A stretch of DNA of 64,000 bases from Amphibalanus amphitrite (taxonomy: Eukaryota; Arthropoda; Thecostraca; Balanomorpha; Balanidae): NCBI RefSeq assembly GCF_019059575.1, contig NW_024881707.1, positions 762,115 to 826,114 on the forward strand. Direction: 5' to 3'. A model generated the notes under the pieces. It saw only the letters and a list, made by a program, of their open reading frames with translations. It had not been told where the DNA came from and ran no database searches. A program made the translations under genes and the position numbers. Of this stretch, positions 51,725-62,679 are shown one piece after another. The number at the start of each line of letters is the position of its first letter. Position 1 is the first letter of the stretch.

Positions 51725-53037
51725 TAAAGGGAACCCCCCCCCACCTTCAAAAAAGTTAATGAATTGGCACAAAAGTAATGTACTGTGGTTTAGAAAGAGC
51801 AAAAATGAATGTCTACAGAATTTCACCGGAAAATATTCCTTAGTTTTATAAATATTAGACTTTCACTTTTTTATTTCTGGGGGCTTCCGCTGTTCCTATG
51901 ACGTCATTTGGAAGCAATAATTTGGTATCTTGAAAGTGCGACAGATGTTACGCTCAAAGCATTAATAATATAAGAATAACCAGTAACCTCATAATATAAA
52001 TCAGAAATAGGAGCCAAAAGGTTATATTTAAAGTTATCGAATATTTCGCTCCTGGAGCTTCGTCAGCGATAATTACAGAAAAACATATACGTTTTAAACA
52101 TGGAACAACAAAGAACACTGCAGAATAAATAGCAAACTCATGCTACACTTCGCAAGGGACCGACATTTTTGGCGAAGTTTGAATAGGTACAATATGAATG
52201 TATGTATACAGTGTACGTATTTACAATGTACACGTGTATAGGTACAATAAACAATAGCTTTACATACAAACATAATCGACTACATGTGCACTGCATACAT
52301 TACACATAATATCATCAATTATTCACATGTGATTGTTATAACAATCACATGTGAATAATTGATGATATTATGTGTAATGTATGCAGTGCACATGTAGTCG
52401 ATTATGTTTGTATGTAAAGCTATTGTTTATTGTACCTATACACGTGTATATTGTAAATACGTACACTGTATACATACATTCATATTGTACCTATTCAAAC
52501 TTCGCCAAAAATGTCGGTCCCTTGCGAAGTGTAGCATGAGTTTGCTATTTATTCTGCAGTGTTCTTTGTTGTTCCATGTTTAAAACGTATATGTTTTTCT
52601 GTAATTATCGCTGACGAAGCTCCAGGAGCGAAATATTCGATAACTTTAAATATAACCTTTTGGCTCCTATTTCTGATTTATATTATGAGGTTACTGGTTA
52701 TTTATATTATTATTCATCATGAGCCTCAAGCAGAGTTTCAGCTTTTAACAAAGCAGTATTTACCATCACAGCAACAAGTGTCTTTTACCAAGGTTTTTGT
52801 ATAAGCTTTAAACATTGCAGATCTGCGCTGACATCGCAAAGTTAGAGGGGGCATTCAACTGCATTAGTCCCTCTTAATCCAAGTGCTGCAACTTTGAAAT
52901 TAAATATTTACGATTTAGGACATTTATCGGTGATACGAGTGCCGAAACCGGTGATTGTGAGCTGGGGACGTCAATTTGACTATCTCAACTCAAATCCAAA
53001 TTCCAGTGTTAGGGTGGGATGGCCACTTTGATGTCGG
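51725..53037. mobile_element. TTAA element, family VI, copy 3, split by a giant palindrome
   Basis: TTAAAGGGA at the left and an inverted GGTGGGA end near 53030 match, inverted, the 467-base copies at 30683 and 60318. The middle is interrupted by a 787-base insertion. This copy is more diverged than the other two. Confidence 0.8.
51962..52748. mobile_element. Foldback element, about 755-bp near-perfect palindrome
   Basis: The sequence reads the same on both strands around a centre at 52338/52339, with arms of about 375 bases to 51962 and 52716 and no spacer. I see only scattered differences, for example one base near 52234 versus 52450 and small gaps at the tips. CAAAGCA flanks it at 51955-51961 and 52749-52755. 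The host sequence on both sides is the family VI element. No coding capacity of its own. Confidence 0.9.
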
Positions 53038-54078
53038 CTTGGAGTCTTCAGGGGCCTTTACCTCTCGGGCCCTGTAAGTGGCCCGCAAGTGATCATAGGG
53101 GACATGTGGATTTCGTCGTCGGAGGTTGCCTTAGGGCCATCGGTGACCAGCGCAAGAGGCTTCAGATGTCAGCATAAGGGGCCTTCGGAAGCTAGCGTGG
53201 GCCCTCCGCTCCTGATAGAACTCATGATTCAGGATGGGTCTGTCCAGACAAAATTCCGACGGCGTGGTGATCATGCTATTCATATAATTCAACCTTTGTT
53301 CCAAGTTACCAAACGGTAATTACTTGATTCAGCTGAGACGGAATAGGTTCTTCTATTTTTGCAAATGTTAACGTTTTTCTTACTGATGCAATGGGCAAAA
53401 AAGTGGCCTAAAACGGCCACTTTTCACTAAAACGGGTGAGAAAACTATATATTTGGGGGTGCCTTAGGTTATTCTATGTTATGAAGCGACACCGGTGAAT
53501 GTTGGGTGAGCCATCCAGCACACACAAAAAAAAACTTCCCACGCAAATCGCCAAGAAACCGACTCACTGTACTCCTCACTACTGTCATTGGACTCGTCCG
53601 AGTCATATTCATGTACTTGGCAGGCAGTCACAGTCTTTCGGCATGTTGGTAGCAGGCATACATTATAGTGAGACCAGACTGCCGGCTGCAGCCGCAGGTT
53701 ATCAACAGCAGAGTCACCCGGCGCTAGGTCGAACTTGCAGTGTCACTTTTGCTGCGCGATGTCTCAGCACCTGGTTACTACGACAACCAGGCACACGAAT
53801 CTATTTACAGCAAACAAGATTCCGTCAACCATCACACGAATTTATTGCTGGACTGAAAAACTCGTAATGCACATTTTATTTGTAATGCATTGCATTCGAC
53901 TGCGGGTTTCGACTGTAATAGGGGCTCGGGCGCTCAACCTCAACAGTCGACAGTCGACACGCCACTCCGACAGCCATAAATACCGGTAAGCATCGACTGA
54001 GAAAACAACGGCCGACATTTGTCAACCCTCCACTTATGTCGCATTAACTTGTTGGCCTGAACAGGCCTTGAAGAATCC
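53038..54078. other. Intergenic with repeat fragments, no gene supported
   Basis: About 53040-53215 holds a piece of the GGGGCCTTC-type minisatellite. About 53396-53480 resembles the LTR MITE interior. Open frames at 53499-53989 are not recognised. Confidence 0.45.
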
Positions 54079-54079
54079 A

Positions 54080-54086
54080 CATAAAC
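54080..54086 (+). promoter_or_regulatory. Possible degenerate TATA box of orphan exon B
   Basis: CATAAAC lies 79 bases before the ATG, near the 70-72-base spacing seen in genes A and C. It lacks the leading T of TATAAA. Confidence 0.35.
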
Positions 54087-54158
54087 TGGCCCGTTCAGCG
54101 GCGGCTGCTACTGGTGACGCCTAATACAACCTTCAACCTCTTACATAGAATCGCCATC

Positions 54159-54234
54159 ATGAAGCATACGCTGCTTGTCCCGTGTATCGCTACCATCATC
54201 GCGACATTTTACGTCACCATTGATGCACGAGTAT
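54159..54234 (+). pseudogene. Orphan first exon of a third cp20k-like gene (B)
   Basis: ATG at 54159 opens 25 codons plus one base before a consensus donor GTAAGT at 54235, phase 1 as in genes A and C. The peptide is a signal peptide closely like that of gene C (MK, AT-I-A, YV, DA positions). I find no Cys-rich second exon between here and gene C. It cannot use the second exon of gene C: its last base T joined to AG would make a TAG stop. The gene has probably lost its second exon, or it lies in DNA changed by transposons. Confidence 0.75.
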
Positions 54235-54601
54235 GTAAGTCAACAATCCAACAAACCGAGTTATTCGACGCAATAACCTCACCTACCTATACCAAACAGA
54301 CAAGAGCTGATTTTTTGTGAGTTTCCTTTGGTGGGTGGTGACTGGTGAACATATCAGGAGGGAATCATATCAAATCATAATCATATGAACATATCAGAAC
54401 TTACTGTATGCCTGGCCTATTCAAATACATTAGCCAGGGGGTGTGGTAATAACTGGTGTAAGCAAATTGACCACGGTCAAAAATGCATTACCAGAATGCA
54501 CTTAAGCCAATATTTGGGATGGTCTCGTTCCTAAGTCGGCTAAGAGCTTCGGTCCAGAAAATAAATTTTTCGTTGGCATACAGTAAAATACATACCAAAC
54601 T

Positions 54602-54715
54602 CGGCCGGTGATAAATTTTCAAGACCTCAGTCCTTACTGATTTTTGAACTCGGCCTTCGGCCTCGTTCAAAAATCCAGTAAGGACCTCGGTCTTGAAAAT
54701 TTATTTACACCGGCC
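54602..54715. repeat. Hairpin-forming inverted repeat, about 55-base arms
   Basis: A stretch around AAATTTTCAAGACC and CAGTCCTTACTG is mirrored after a short GGCCTTCGGCC centre. It lies between exon B and gene C. It may be part of a foldback MITE whose borders I could not fix. Confidence 0.75.
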
Positions 54716-55362
54716 TCGTTCAGTATTATATAATACCATCCGATCCAGACTGAGACCGGCTCTACGGTGTTAATAGCAAAACAAACGAACATCGCATATG
54801 GACGTAGCCACGCAATCCCCTCAGATCCAGCGTGGTCATCGCCAAGAGAATACAACATCGAAGCGGCTCATATTAGTCGGCATCTTTTGTCCCTTTTATT
54901 TGCTAAATGATATGTAAGACGAAAAATTACCCATGCTTTAAACACCTTTAACGCGTATCTCATTTTGCTTTTAAGAATCAGGGGACATTATTATTCTTGG
55001 CACAATTTAGAAAATGTGCCTCTTGGATTTTTTATCGTAGAAAGACGCCAGGAGGTCCACGGCTTATAAACATGACCTATAAACTGACTAAATGCTTTCC
55101 TTTCGATAGATTGCCTTGACTCCGAAATCATGCCTTCACCGCCTAACGTGCAATCAAAATGTCAAACGTTTTCATTAATATGAAATGTTTTAAAATTCTC
55201 AGTTTCCTGGATACGGGACAGCCAATGGCCCCGCCCCCAGGCTCGTCATACTACTGCGCCGTCGGTCAGTTGCGAGGTGGACAGTCATCCACTGACCTTC
55301 TGTGATCATTTTCTGCTGACGTCCCACCCACCGGTCAACGTGAAAAGGTCATTCACAAATAA

Positions 55363-55369
55363 TATAAAA
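55363..55369 (+). promoter_or_regulatory. TATA box of cp20k-like gene C
   Basis: TATAAAA 70 bases before the ATG. A short upstream frame (55398-55430, 10 codons) ends two bases before the main ATG and would be within a few bases of the expected cap site. Confidence 0.75.
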
Positions 55370-55432
55370 CAGGCATGTGCGCCACAGGTCTCCATTAATG
55401 CGTTGCACAGCGATCAGAATAACGTTGTAATC

Positions 55433-58264
55433 ATGAAGAGCTCTGTACTTGCTTTGTGCCTGGCCACAGTTTTGGCAGTACTTTACGTGTCGGTCGATGC
55501 TCATGAGGGTCACGGACATGATCACGGCCACAGTAAGTAGAACAGTCGTATTTAATTCATTTCATGATCCGAAACTGAGTTGGTATTTCTATACATTCAG
55601 CACACAGGTTTTGAATAAGCTAACTATTCTTTTTTTAACTTTAAGACTTGTAAGGTATCGTTTGCTGAAAGGCGAGTTATTTTTTCCTTGCCTCGCTATC
55701 CGAAATGACAAATTGTAGGCGCTTAGACTCGTTGAGATTCCGAACACCTAAATATAGGTTATGGCCTTTTCCTACAAAATTGAATTTGGAGCCGTTCATT
55801 TGTCGAAGACGACGAACTTTATAGATATAGCATATTCATTGATAGCATTTCACTTGAATCGGTATCTCCCCTTGCTAGCTGAGCTTGAACACTCCTCAGG
55901 AAGGCACAGCTGTTTCCACTTTTCTGTAAAAAAGTAAATCATTTTCGCTCCAGCCGGACTTTAATCAATCACCGTTGCATCAGCTCAGTAAGGATGGACG
56001 ATATATAACTCATACAGGTTTGGGCAGATAAATTGGGAGAAACTCGATCGCTTTTAACTCAGGCGTATGAACGCACAAAACTCTCAAACTTTGAACATGC
56101 ACTTATGTGTCTATCTTGCACACGTTCACTCGATGTGACCTCCCTCCGCTGCTTTGACCTGCTTTTCACGGCGCCTGAAACGTGCGCACGCGCGCCGAGC
56201 CTCATCGCGAGAAATGGACGCCATTGCTCGCCGGATGGCCGTCTTGAGGCTGACGGCGCCGTTTCGATGGCGATCGTTGGCCTTCTCCTCGACCACGCCC
56301 TACAGCCAGAAATCGCAGGGGTTGAGGTCTGGCGAGTGAGGAGGCCATTTCTCTTTCGGCACGAACTTCGAGATCTTCCGCTTTAGGAGATCTTGCACCT
56401 CCGTCGCTGTGTGAGCCGGGGCAGAGTCTTGGACGAGTACCACTTGGTCCAGACTGTAGTGATGCTCCAACCAGAGGATCAGAACCTCTTCCAAGATGGT
56501 GAGGTACTCGTTGGTACTGACCCTCAGCCCAGCGGGTACAAAGTGAGGGGGCATGGCTCGCCCATCGCCAGCCACTGCCCCTAACACCATCACTGAGGCG
56601 GGGTGCTTGCTTCTCAGCACTGTTGAGACTCCCTCGGGATTCGTTGCGATTAACCCTCGCCGGCACAGGAGGGTTGATGCAACCCCCCCTAAGGTTTTTC
56701 GCGAATAACTCGCGTAAGAAGCGGCCGATCGCGACGCAACTTTCAGTACTCTCGCATTGATCAATTTTACACCTACCCTGAAAATTTCATGACCCTGACC
56801 AAAATGACCTTTGACCTGTGACCTCTTTTCCGAGACCATGTTTGGCCGGAATCGCGATTCGGCGTATGTCGGCTCGCATTAGCCGCGCGTTTGCAAGCTT
56901 TTCGTGGTTTCAAACGTTCAAACATGTGATTTGATGTTGCTTCCATACATTAGGGTGGGTGTCAAGGTCACCTGAAGGTCAGGTCAGGTCCTTGACCTTT
57001 GGTGACCTCGGGTGACCTCGGTTCACTTTTTCGAGTTTTACATGTTTCTACTTTCTAGGCTAGTTTTTGGAGCTGAATTCGAATTTAGCAACCATTTGAA
57101 CATTTACGAAGTAGTTTTGGTGCCTTCGTAACATGTTACGAAGCTGTTAGAGGCGGTTGACACGTATTACGAATACCCGTCACAACCCCTACCGGTTGAC
57201 CTGACCTGACCTGACCCGAGCTGGTCTAAATGCTTAAAGACATCATCTCTGATCAAAACTAACACGATATTCGTAATCAGCACCCCGGAAAACCACATAG
57301 CAGCCACACTTTACGACTTTCTAACAGGTCCCGATTTTCCCGGTTTTCGGGTCATTGACCTGACCTGGAAGGTCACCCGATGACCTAGGACCTTAAAATT
57401 GGGTATCATCGGCCTTCTCTCGTGACGGGCAACACGCTCCTTTTTCCGTGAAGCTCTAGCTCGATCAGGGGCCAAACGCGAGGGGGGTCGTACAACCCCC
57501 CCCCCCCCCCTTGTGCCGTCGAAGGACGCAAAATGGCCTGTGCCGGCGAGGGTTAACCGAGCGTTTTGGCGGTTAGCTGCTTCGTCAACAGTGAAATTTT
57601 TCTCGTCAACAAAGACTGTCACGCGACCTTTTAGCTTCTTAAGGTGGTTCAGTAACAGCTGCGCACGCTCCCTTCGCAACTGCTTTGCTTTATCAGTCAG
57701 CAGGTTTTTTTTTTTGTCTCCTGACGTAACACCGCATGCCGAGGACACCGTTTACTGTCCTCCTTACGGTACTGTGACTTACGTGCCGGTCACGAGCCAG
57801 CTTGGTCAGAGGGGTCCTCGGATTTGCGAGGATTGACCTTTTGGGTCAGCCAGGAACCACGTGGTTAGCTTCACATCGTTGCGACGCTTGTGGATGGCTC
57901 GGGAGGCATCGCCCCCAGCCTCCAGTTTTGCCACAGTACGGTACACTGTCGATCGGGGGAAACCCGGTGACCTTAAATATGGCCTTGTGGGTCTGGCCCG
58001 CGCGGAATAAATCTGTAATCGTCTGTCTTTGTCTTCCCTCCGTGGCTGATGGCCTACTTATTACCAACAAATTATCAGCACGTGAAATAAAAAAAAATAT
58101 TTAGTCAATATTATGACTAAGCTTTAAAAATATCCGCCATTTAATGGATCAGTAGTACAGAAATGAAATTTGTCCCAATTTATCTACCCAACCCTGTCTG
58201 CGAAGCTGTAGTGACTTCCACGCACCTACATAGATACGCAGGAAGAGAAATTCTCTCTCCCCTC

Positions 58265-58328
<64 letters not shown>

Positions 58329-58346
58329 CCCTTCTCTCCTCTCTCT

Positions 58347-58402
<56 letters not shown>

Positions 58403-58740
58403 GAACTAAATCCACACAGTTCAACTCTGATTTCGTTTCAGAGTCGCGCCCCTGTGGGCCGGGCCACCGCTGCTACTACTGTCACTACGACTGCGAGTGC
58501 AATCATCTGCATGACCAGTGCAAACCGAGTCACCATGCTATCACAAACACGGATCAGTACGACTGCAACTGCAACCACCTGAAGCCATGCAACTCCAAGC
58601 ATCCGTGCTGGCACGGCCACAAGGTGAAGGGAAGCAAGAAAATTGTCTACGACTGCGACTGCGACCACCTTGGCTACTGCAACGCCAAGCATCCGTGCTG
58701 GCACCGCCACTGCGACTGTTACTGCAAGCACCAGCATTGA
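55433..58740 (+). CDS. cp20k-like barnacle cement protein, gene C (two exons)
   Basis: Exons are 55433-55532 and 58442-58740, donor A|GTAAGT, acceptor TTTCGTTTCAG, phase 1. The product is 132 residues. Residues 1-23 are a signal peptide ending in VDA. Then comes a His/Gly-rich start (HEGHGHDHGHS). The second exon holds 17 cysteines in three repeats: CECNHLHDQC, CNCNHLKPCNSKHPCWHGH and CDCDHLGYCNAKHPCWHRH, with charged linkers. This closely follows the known plan of cp20k, the Cys- and charge-rich, disulfide-folded, calcite-binding protein of the barnacle cement interface. It is shorter than the six-repeat form described from Megabalanus. The 2.9-kb intron holds a dead mariner (56015-58196) with a TTAA element inside, and a CT tract that ends 39 bases before the acceptor. 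Expression in cement gland is inferred from the family. Confidence 0.93.
56160..58070 (-). pseudogene. Mariner-type transposase pseudogene
   Basis: Pieces on the minus strand show an N-terminal helix-turn-helix (RQRQTITDLFRAGQTHKAIF, near 58040), the first catalytic Asp in VFVDEKNFTVDE (near 57595), the second in QDSAPAHTA (near 56420) and the third in HSPDLNPCDFW (near 56310). It is broken by at least one frameshift near 57960, several stops including one right after DFWL, and the TTAA element at 56654-57552. Confidence 0.88.
56654..57552. mobile_element. TTAA element, family IV, copy 2, inside the mariner
   Basis: 899 bases with inverted ends CCCTCGCCGGCACAGG, TTAA at 56650-56653 and 57553-57556. 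Reverse orientation to 25936-27287. It carries AGGTCA/TGACCT arrays (about 56960-57020) and the 20-base palindrome at 57124-57143. Confidence 0.94.
58263..58402. repeat. (CT)n microsatellite next to the 3' splice site of gene C
   Basis: About 140 bases of CT with a few extra C or T. It ends 39 bases before exon 2, so on the transcript it makes a very long pyrimidine tract upstream of the acceptor. Confidence 0.96.
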
Positions 58741-58826
58741 GACGGGTGTGGTGAGACGCTCCCAACAGGCCGGTCCTGCCACCGTCCGACTTTGGATGCT
58801 GTGTGAATCTAGCTGCGTGTCGCGTG

Positions 58827-58843
58827 AATAAAGCTAAAATAAA
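58827..58843 (+). terminator. Twin polyadenylation signals of gene C
   Basis: AATAAA at 58827-58832 and again at 58838-58843, 86 and 97 bases after the stop codon. Confidence 0.75.
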
Positions 58844-59147
58844 TCACGTAGCTTATTTTTCCGCCGTGTTATGGGTTATTCTGTAGTTACAACTGCACAA
58901 AAGTCTGTCAGCTAGCGCCTACCTTATAATGGTGCTAGCTGTGGATCAAATACAGCTCTTATTTGGTATCTGTGTTATAATGCGTCCAACTGATGTGCAT
59001 CTTTATAAAATGGACAAATGTATGATAGGTACTAACAGCTGCTCCGCAAGTAACTGTCCGTGATCAGCTGTACTGCACACAAAAGAACAAAATCATCTCA
59101 AGTTGCGTAAATGCTCAGCCGATAAATACTGAGTAATTCAGCTTTAA

Positions 59148-60313
59148 CCCGCGCGGGGCTGGGGTCTCCAGCCGAACGCGCGGGGCTGGGGGGGTAAATT
59201 TTACCCCCCTGTTATCTCCCGAATAATGGTCCGATTTGGAAAATTCAACGCCAATCGAAAGCTCTCATCACGAACTACTAAAAACATGTACTTAATTTAA
59301 AGTTTGAGGTCAAGGTCAAGGTCAGGTCAAGGGTACAAATTGCAAGTTTCTACAGTATCGGCCTTGCACCGTAGTTGCCGAAGAATGGAGTCATGGACTG
59401 AGGATGATCGCCCAAAACGTGTTCTTAGGCTACCAAGACAATATTCGTTGCATACAATATCATTCAGAGGTCAAGGTCAAGGTCAGGTCAGGTCAGGTCA
59501 GGTCACCAAAAAACAAAATATAGAAAAGGGCATGTGCGACACATGTTTTATGGGTCATTTTAATCATAGAATTCAATAGGCACACTCAATAAGTGATATG
59601 GACCACCTCTGGATGAATTTCAGGTCGAGGTCAGGTCAAGGTCAGGTCAAGTGAGGTCAAATTTTGAAGTTGGTTGTTAAGGCCTAAAAAGGTGTCTATC
59701 TGATGCAGTTTTTCACGGCGAATCGAATGGTGCTATTTTTGTTTCCGTACGAGGTCTAGAACTTCCAAAAAAGTCATTTTTCAAAAATTTGTGTGTCGTG
59801 ACGTCATAAAATTTTGAATAACTCCCACATTTTTGAACCGATTCTTCTAAAATTTGGTATGTAGGTGCACATAGACCACTTCTCTGACATATATTCCGGT
59901 TTTTTCGATAGACTCAAAATTTTGGATTTTATAATGATTTTCCCAAAAAAGTCAGTTTTTTGAAAAAAATTTAGGCCAAAATCCAAAATTTTCAAAAAAC
60001 CGAGATAGCCATTTGATAGACAAAGTAAAATACGTATAACCTTTTTTGTTACGTCTTGATTCCTTTAAAAATGAAGATGTTAGCGGCGTTTGAACTTTTG
60101 CCGTTTTTGAGGCGAAAATGGCGAACATGACGTCACTAAAACGTCAATTTCTCAAAAATTTTCCGACGGATTTCGCTCAAATTTTCAGGAAACGTGTCAA
60201 ATTGATGTAAGAAAAGGTACTGAAAGTTTGGCGGCGCTGCGCGTCGCCGTTTTTGAGATATCGCAAAAATTCGCGAGGGGGGGTAAAATTTACCCCCCCC
60301 AGCCCCGCGCGGG
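59148..60313. mobile_element. TTAA element, family VII, 1166 bases
   Basis: Inverted ends CCCGCGCGGGGCTGGGG between TTAA sites (59144-59147, 60314-60317). The left end is doubled. It has poly-G/poly-C hairpins, a GC hairpin at 60230-60248 and the densest half-site arrays in the window, for example seven at 59468-59505. It lies 0.4 kb downstream of gene C. Confidence 0.93.
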
Positions 60314-60317
60314 TTAA

Positions 60318-60784
60318 AGGGACCCTCCCACCTTAACATTAGATTTGAGTTGAGATAGCCAAAATGGGGTCCCTGGCTCACAATTACCGGTTTCAGCACT
60401 CACAACATCGAGAAATGCCTTAAATCGGAAATATTGAATTTCAAAATTGCAGCATTTTAATTCAGAGGGGCTAATGCATAGGAATACCCCTCTGAATGTG
60501 TGACGTCAGCGCAGATATCTAACGATTTTTAAATGTTTGACTAAAACGTTTTGTAGCACGCGGTGGTATATGCTGCTTTGCGCGCAACAAATGCCGCACC
60601 TTCAAATAAAGTCGCTAGGAACAGCGGAGAACCCAAAAAGTAAACAAAAGTAAAAGTCTAATATCTTGAAAACCGGTGAATATTTTTCGATGAAATTTGG
60701 TAGATATTCGTTTTCGCTCTTTCTGAACTTAGCGACATCACTTTCATGCAATTCATTAACTTTTTTGAAGGTGGGAGGGTCCCT
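60318..60784. mobile_element. TTAA element, family VI, 467 bases, copy 2
   Basis: Same length and ends as 30683-31149. Its left TTAA is the right TTAA of the family VII element, and its right TTAA (60785-60788) is the left one of the family VIII element. Confidence 0.94.
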
Positions 60785-60788
60785 TTAA

Positions 60789-62679
60789 CCTTCGCCCCAG
60801 TGGGGGGGGGGGGAGTGGGGGGGCATATGTTACCACCCTGTCGCGTTTTTCGCGTGTGAATAAAAAACCGCGGCGCGTAGCTCCGCGCCGCTTGGGGTAG
60901 CTTTTCGCACATCAATTTTGGACAATGTGTGAAATTTTTGACCCTAGGTCATGTCAGGTCAGGTCACCAGGTCAAGTTAACTGACCAAGCCTAAAAAAGT
61001 TTGCAATCATGTCCAGCCTGCAGTCTTTGTTAGAAAGGTTTTAAACTTGGTGGATTGCATGATGTTATGGGCGCGTACAATTTGTATATCTCGGATTTGT
61101 TATATCCGTGACCTAAGGTCAGGTCAGTGGCGTGACCTTACCATTACCATTGTGTGGCCTGAGTCACAGTAGACACAGTCTCCCAGCGACAGTCATGGTA
61201 ACGTTGGTGCAGGGGCTCGTCTTGTCGATTATTAGGTACTGTCTGTCCGTTTACGGTGCCAGCAATGTAACCCAGCGCAAACGACTTCAAAAGCTGGTTA
61301 GGTTTGCTGCACGAGTCGTCTCAGGCCGTAGGAAGTATGATCGGGTGAGCGATGTTATCAACGAACTCGGCTGGCTTAACACCGAGAGCTTGTTCAGGTA
61401 CCAATCTATCGTGCTGGTGAACAAAATGCTGGCCACGTCAGAGCCGCAGCAGTTCGCCACCTGTCTAGTCACCCGGCAGAGTGTACACGGGCGGGATACC
61501 AGGTACAACGACATGCTTGTGACCCCCACTGTCAGGTCAGAGTCCGGACGTTGCCGTTTTCTGTACTCTGCGGTGTCAGGGTACAACGAGCTGCCGGCGG
61601 ACCTGCGCGCTCTCAGTCAGGCTCGATTCAAGCCGGCACTGAGGGAGCACTTGTTTGACCGCGAGCGAGCCACTTAGCTGTCCTAGTTAGCACACGTGAT
61701 GAGGGTGAATGTGTGAATGATTGCGGTGACTGTTGTCATATCCCATTCGATTTGTATATGCACAACGACTTGGACATAGAATAGCCGTGTTTCCACGGAC
61801 ATGTCTGTAATGTGAAATAGATAAATAAATAAATACATTATAAGTCAATGGAGAAAAATGAAAATGCCTCTAGATCCGTGTGTACGCATAGGAACAGTCC
61901 AAATATTTCAGAATCACAATGATTTGGACCACCCGTGACGACCAAGGTGTCGTTTTTGCTGATAGCCTCTAGAAAGGTCATCCGAGGTCATTTGAGGCTA
62001 CAAACAGATTTTTGCCAATAACTCTCGATTGGAAAGAGATAGAACGCTGGGGATGGTCTCATTGTGTTTGTCTTGCCGAGACGCATCGACTGATATGCAG
62101 CATTACCTTTTCCGGTCAGGTCATGACCTTGACCTGAGGTCAAATTTTCAAGTTGACCTTGCAAGGTCAAATTATAGTTCATTCGTCTCGGCGAGATGCG
62201 TCTCGGCGAGAGGAACACGATTCTGGCAATAGAAATGTCATGGCGTTTTTGAGTCAAAAGTTATGATTGAAAAACGCTTTTCGTAAAAACAGCTATTTTT
62301 GGAGTTTTTGCCCTCTGGAGGCTAAACCGTTGACCTGAGGTCAATTGCGATGATGACCTTATCGAAAGAAGAGTTCAAGAGCTATCGATTGCGTTTCAAT
62401 GCGTTTTTCTAACTATCATATTTCCTGAGATAAATGCATGTTTTTGGAAAAATATAACGACATTTGGCAAATTTTCACCTTTGATGACCTCCAGTGACTC
62501 CAATATTGCTCTAAGATGAAAAATGACCGAAATACTTTCAAACGTACGCATTGAGAGCTATCGATTGCTTTTTACCGCGTCTTTCTAGCCCTCTTAGTTT
62601 TGAGTTAGATGTGGGTGGTAACATATGCCCCCCCCCCCTACTAGGGCTAAGTTGGCTGAGACCGCCACTGGGGCGCGGG
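60789..62679. mobile_element. TTAA element, family VIII, split by a LINE
   Basis: Ends CCTTCGCCCCAGTGG and, inverted, CCCGCGCCCCAGTGG, with TTAA at 60785-60788 and 62680-62683. A GC hairpin is at 60870-60891. The part without the LINE is about 1.2 kb and matches, inverted, 50079-51140. Confidence 0.9.
61145..61834 (+). mobile_element. 5'-truncated LINE, 3' end of a CR1-like reverse transcriptase
   Basis: An open frame to the stop at 61675-61677 has the C-terminal RT region found in CR1/Daphne-type LINEs (RYCLSVYGASN, LQKLVRFAARVVSGRRKYD, GYNELPADLRALS). A short 3' UTR ends in a TAAATAAATAAA tail. The related copy near 50800-50830 shows the site without the insertion. Its 5' part is missing, so it is dead on arrival. 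Confidence 0.88.

Larger units (their letters stand above)
56015..58196 (-). mobile_element. Decayed mariner transposon in the intron of gene C
   Basis: The ends pair over about 29 bases (CAGGTTTGGGCAGATAAATT at the left against the inverted right end) with few differences. TA is present at the left (56013-56014) and looks mutated to TC at the right. Minus the TTAA element it is about 1.28 kb, the usual mariner length. It holds remains of a transposase gene. Confidence 0.88.

Noticed and set aside
52559-52804. 81-residue frame in the right arm of the palindrome
   Set aside because: It is in mobile non-coding DNA with no similarity I can recognise.
56300-56839. 179-residue minus-strand frame as an intact gene
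   Set aside because: Its first part comes from the TTAA element and its second from the mariner transposase; it is an accidental fusion of two elements.
54159-58740. Exon B as an alternative first exon of cp20k gene C
   Set aside because: The junction would create TAG at once, although the phase matches.
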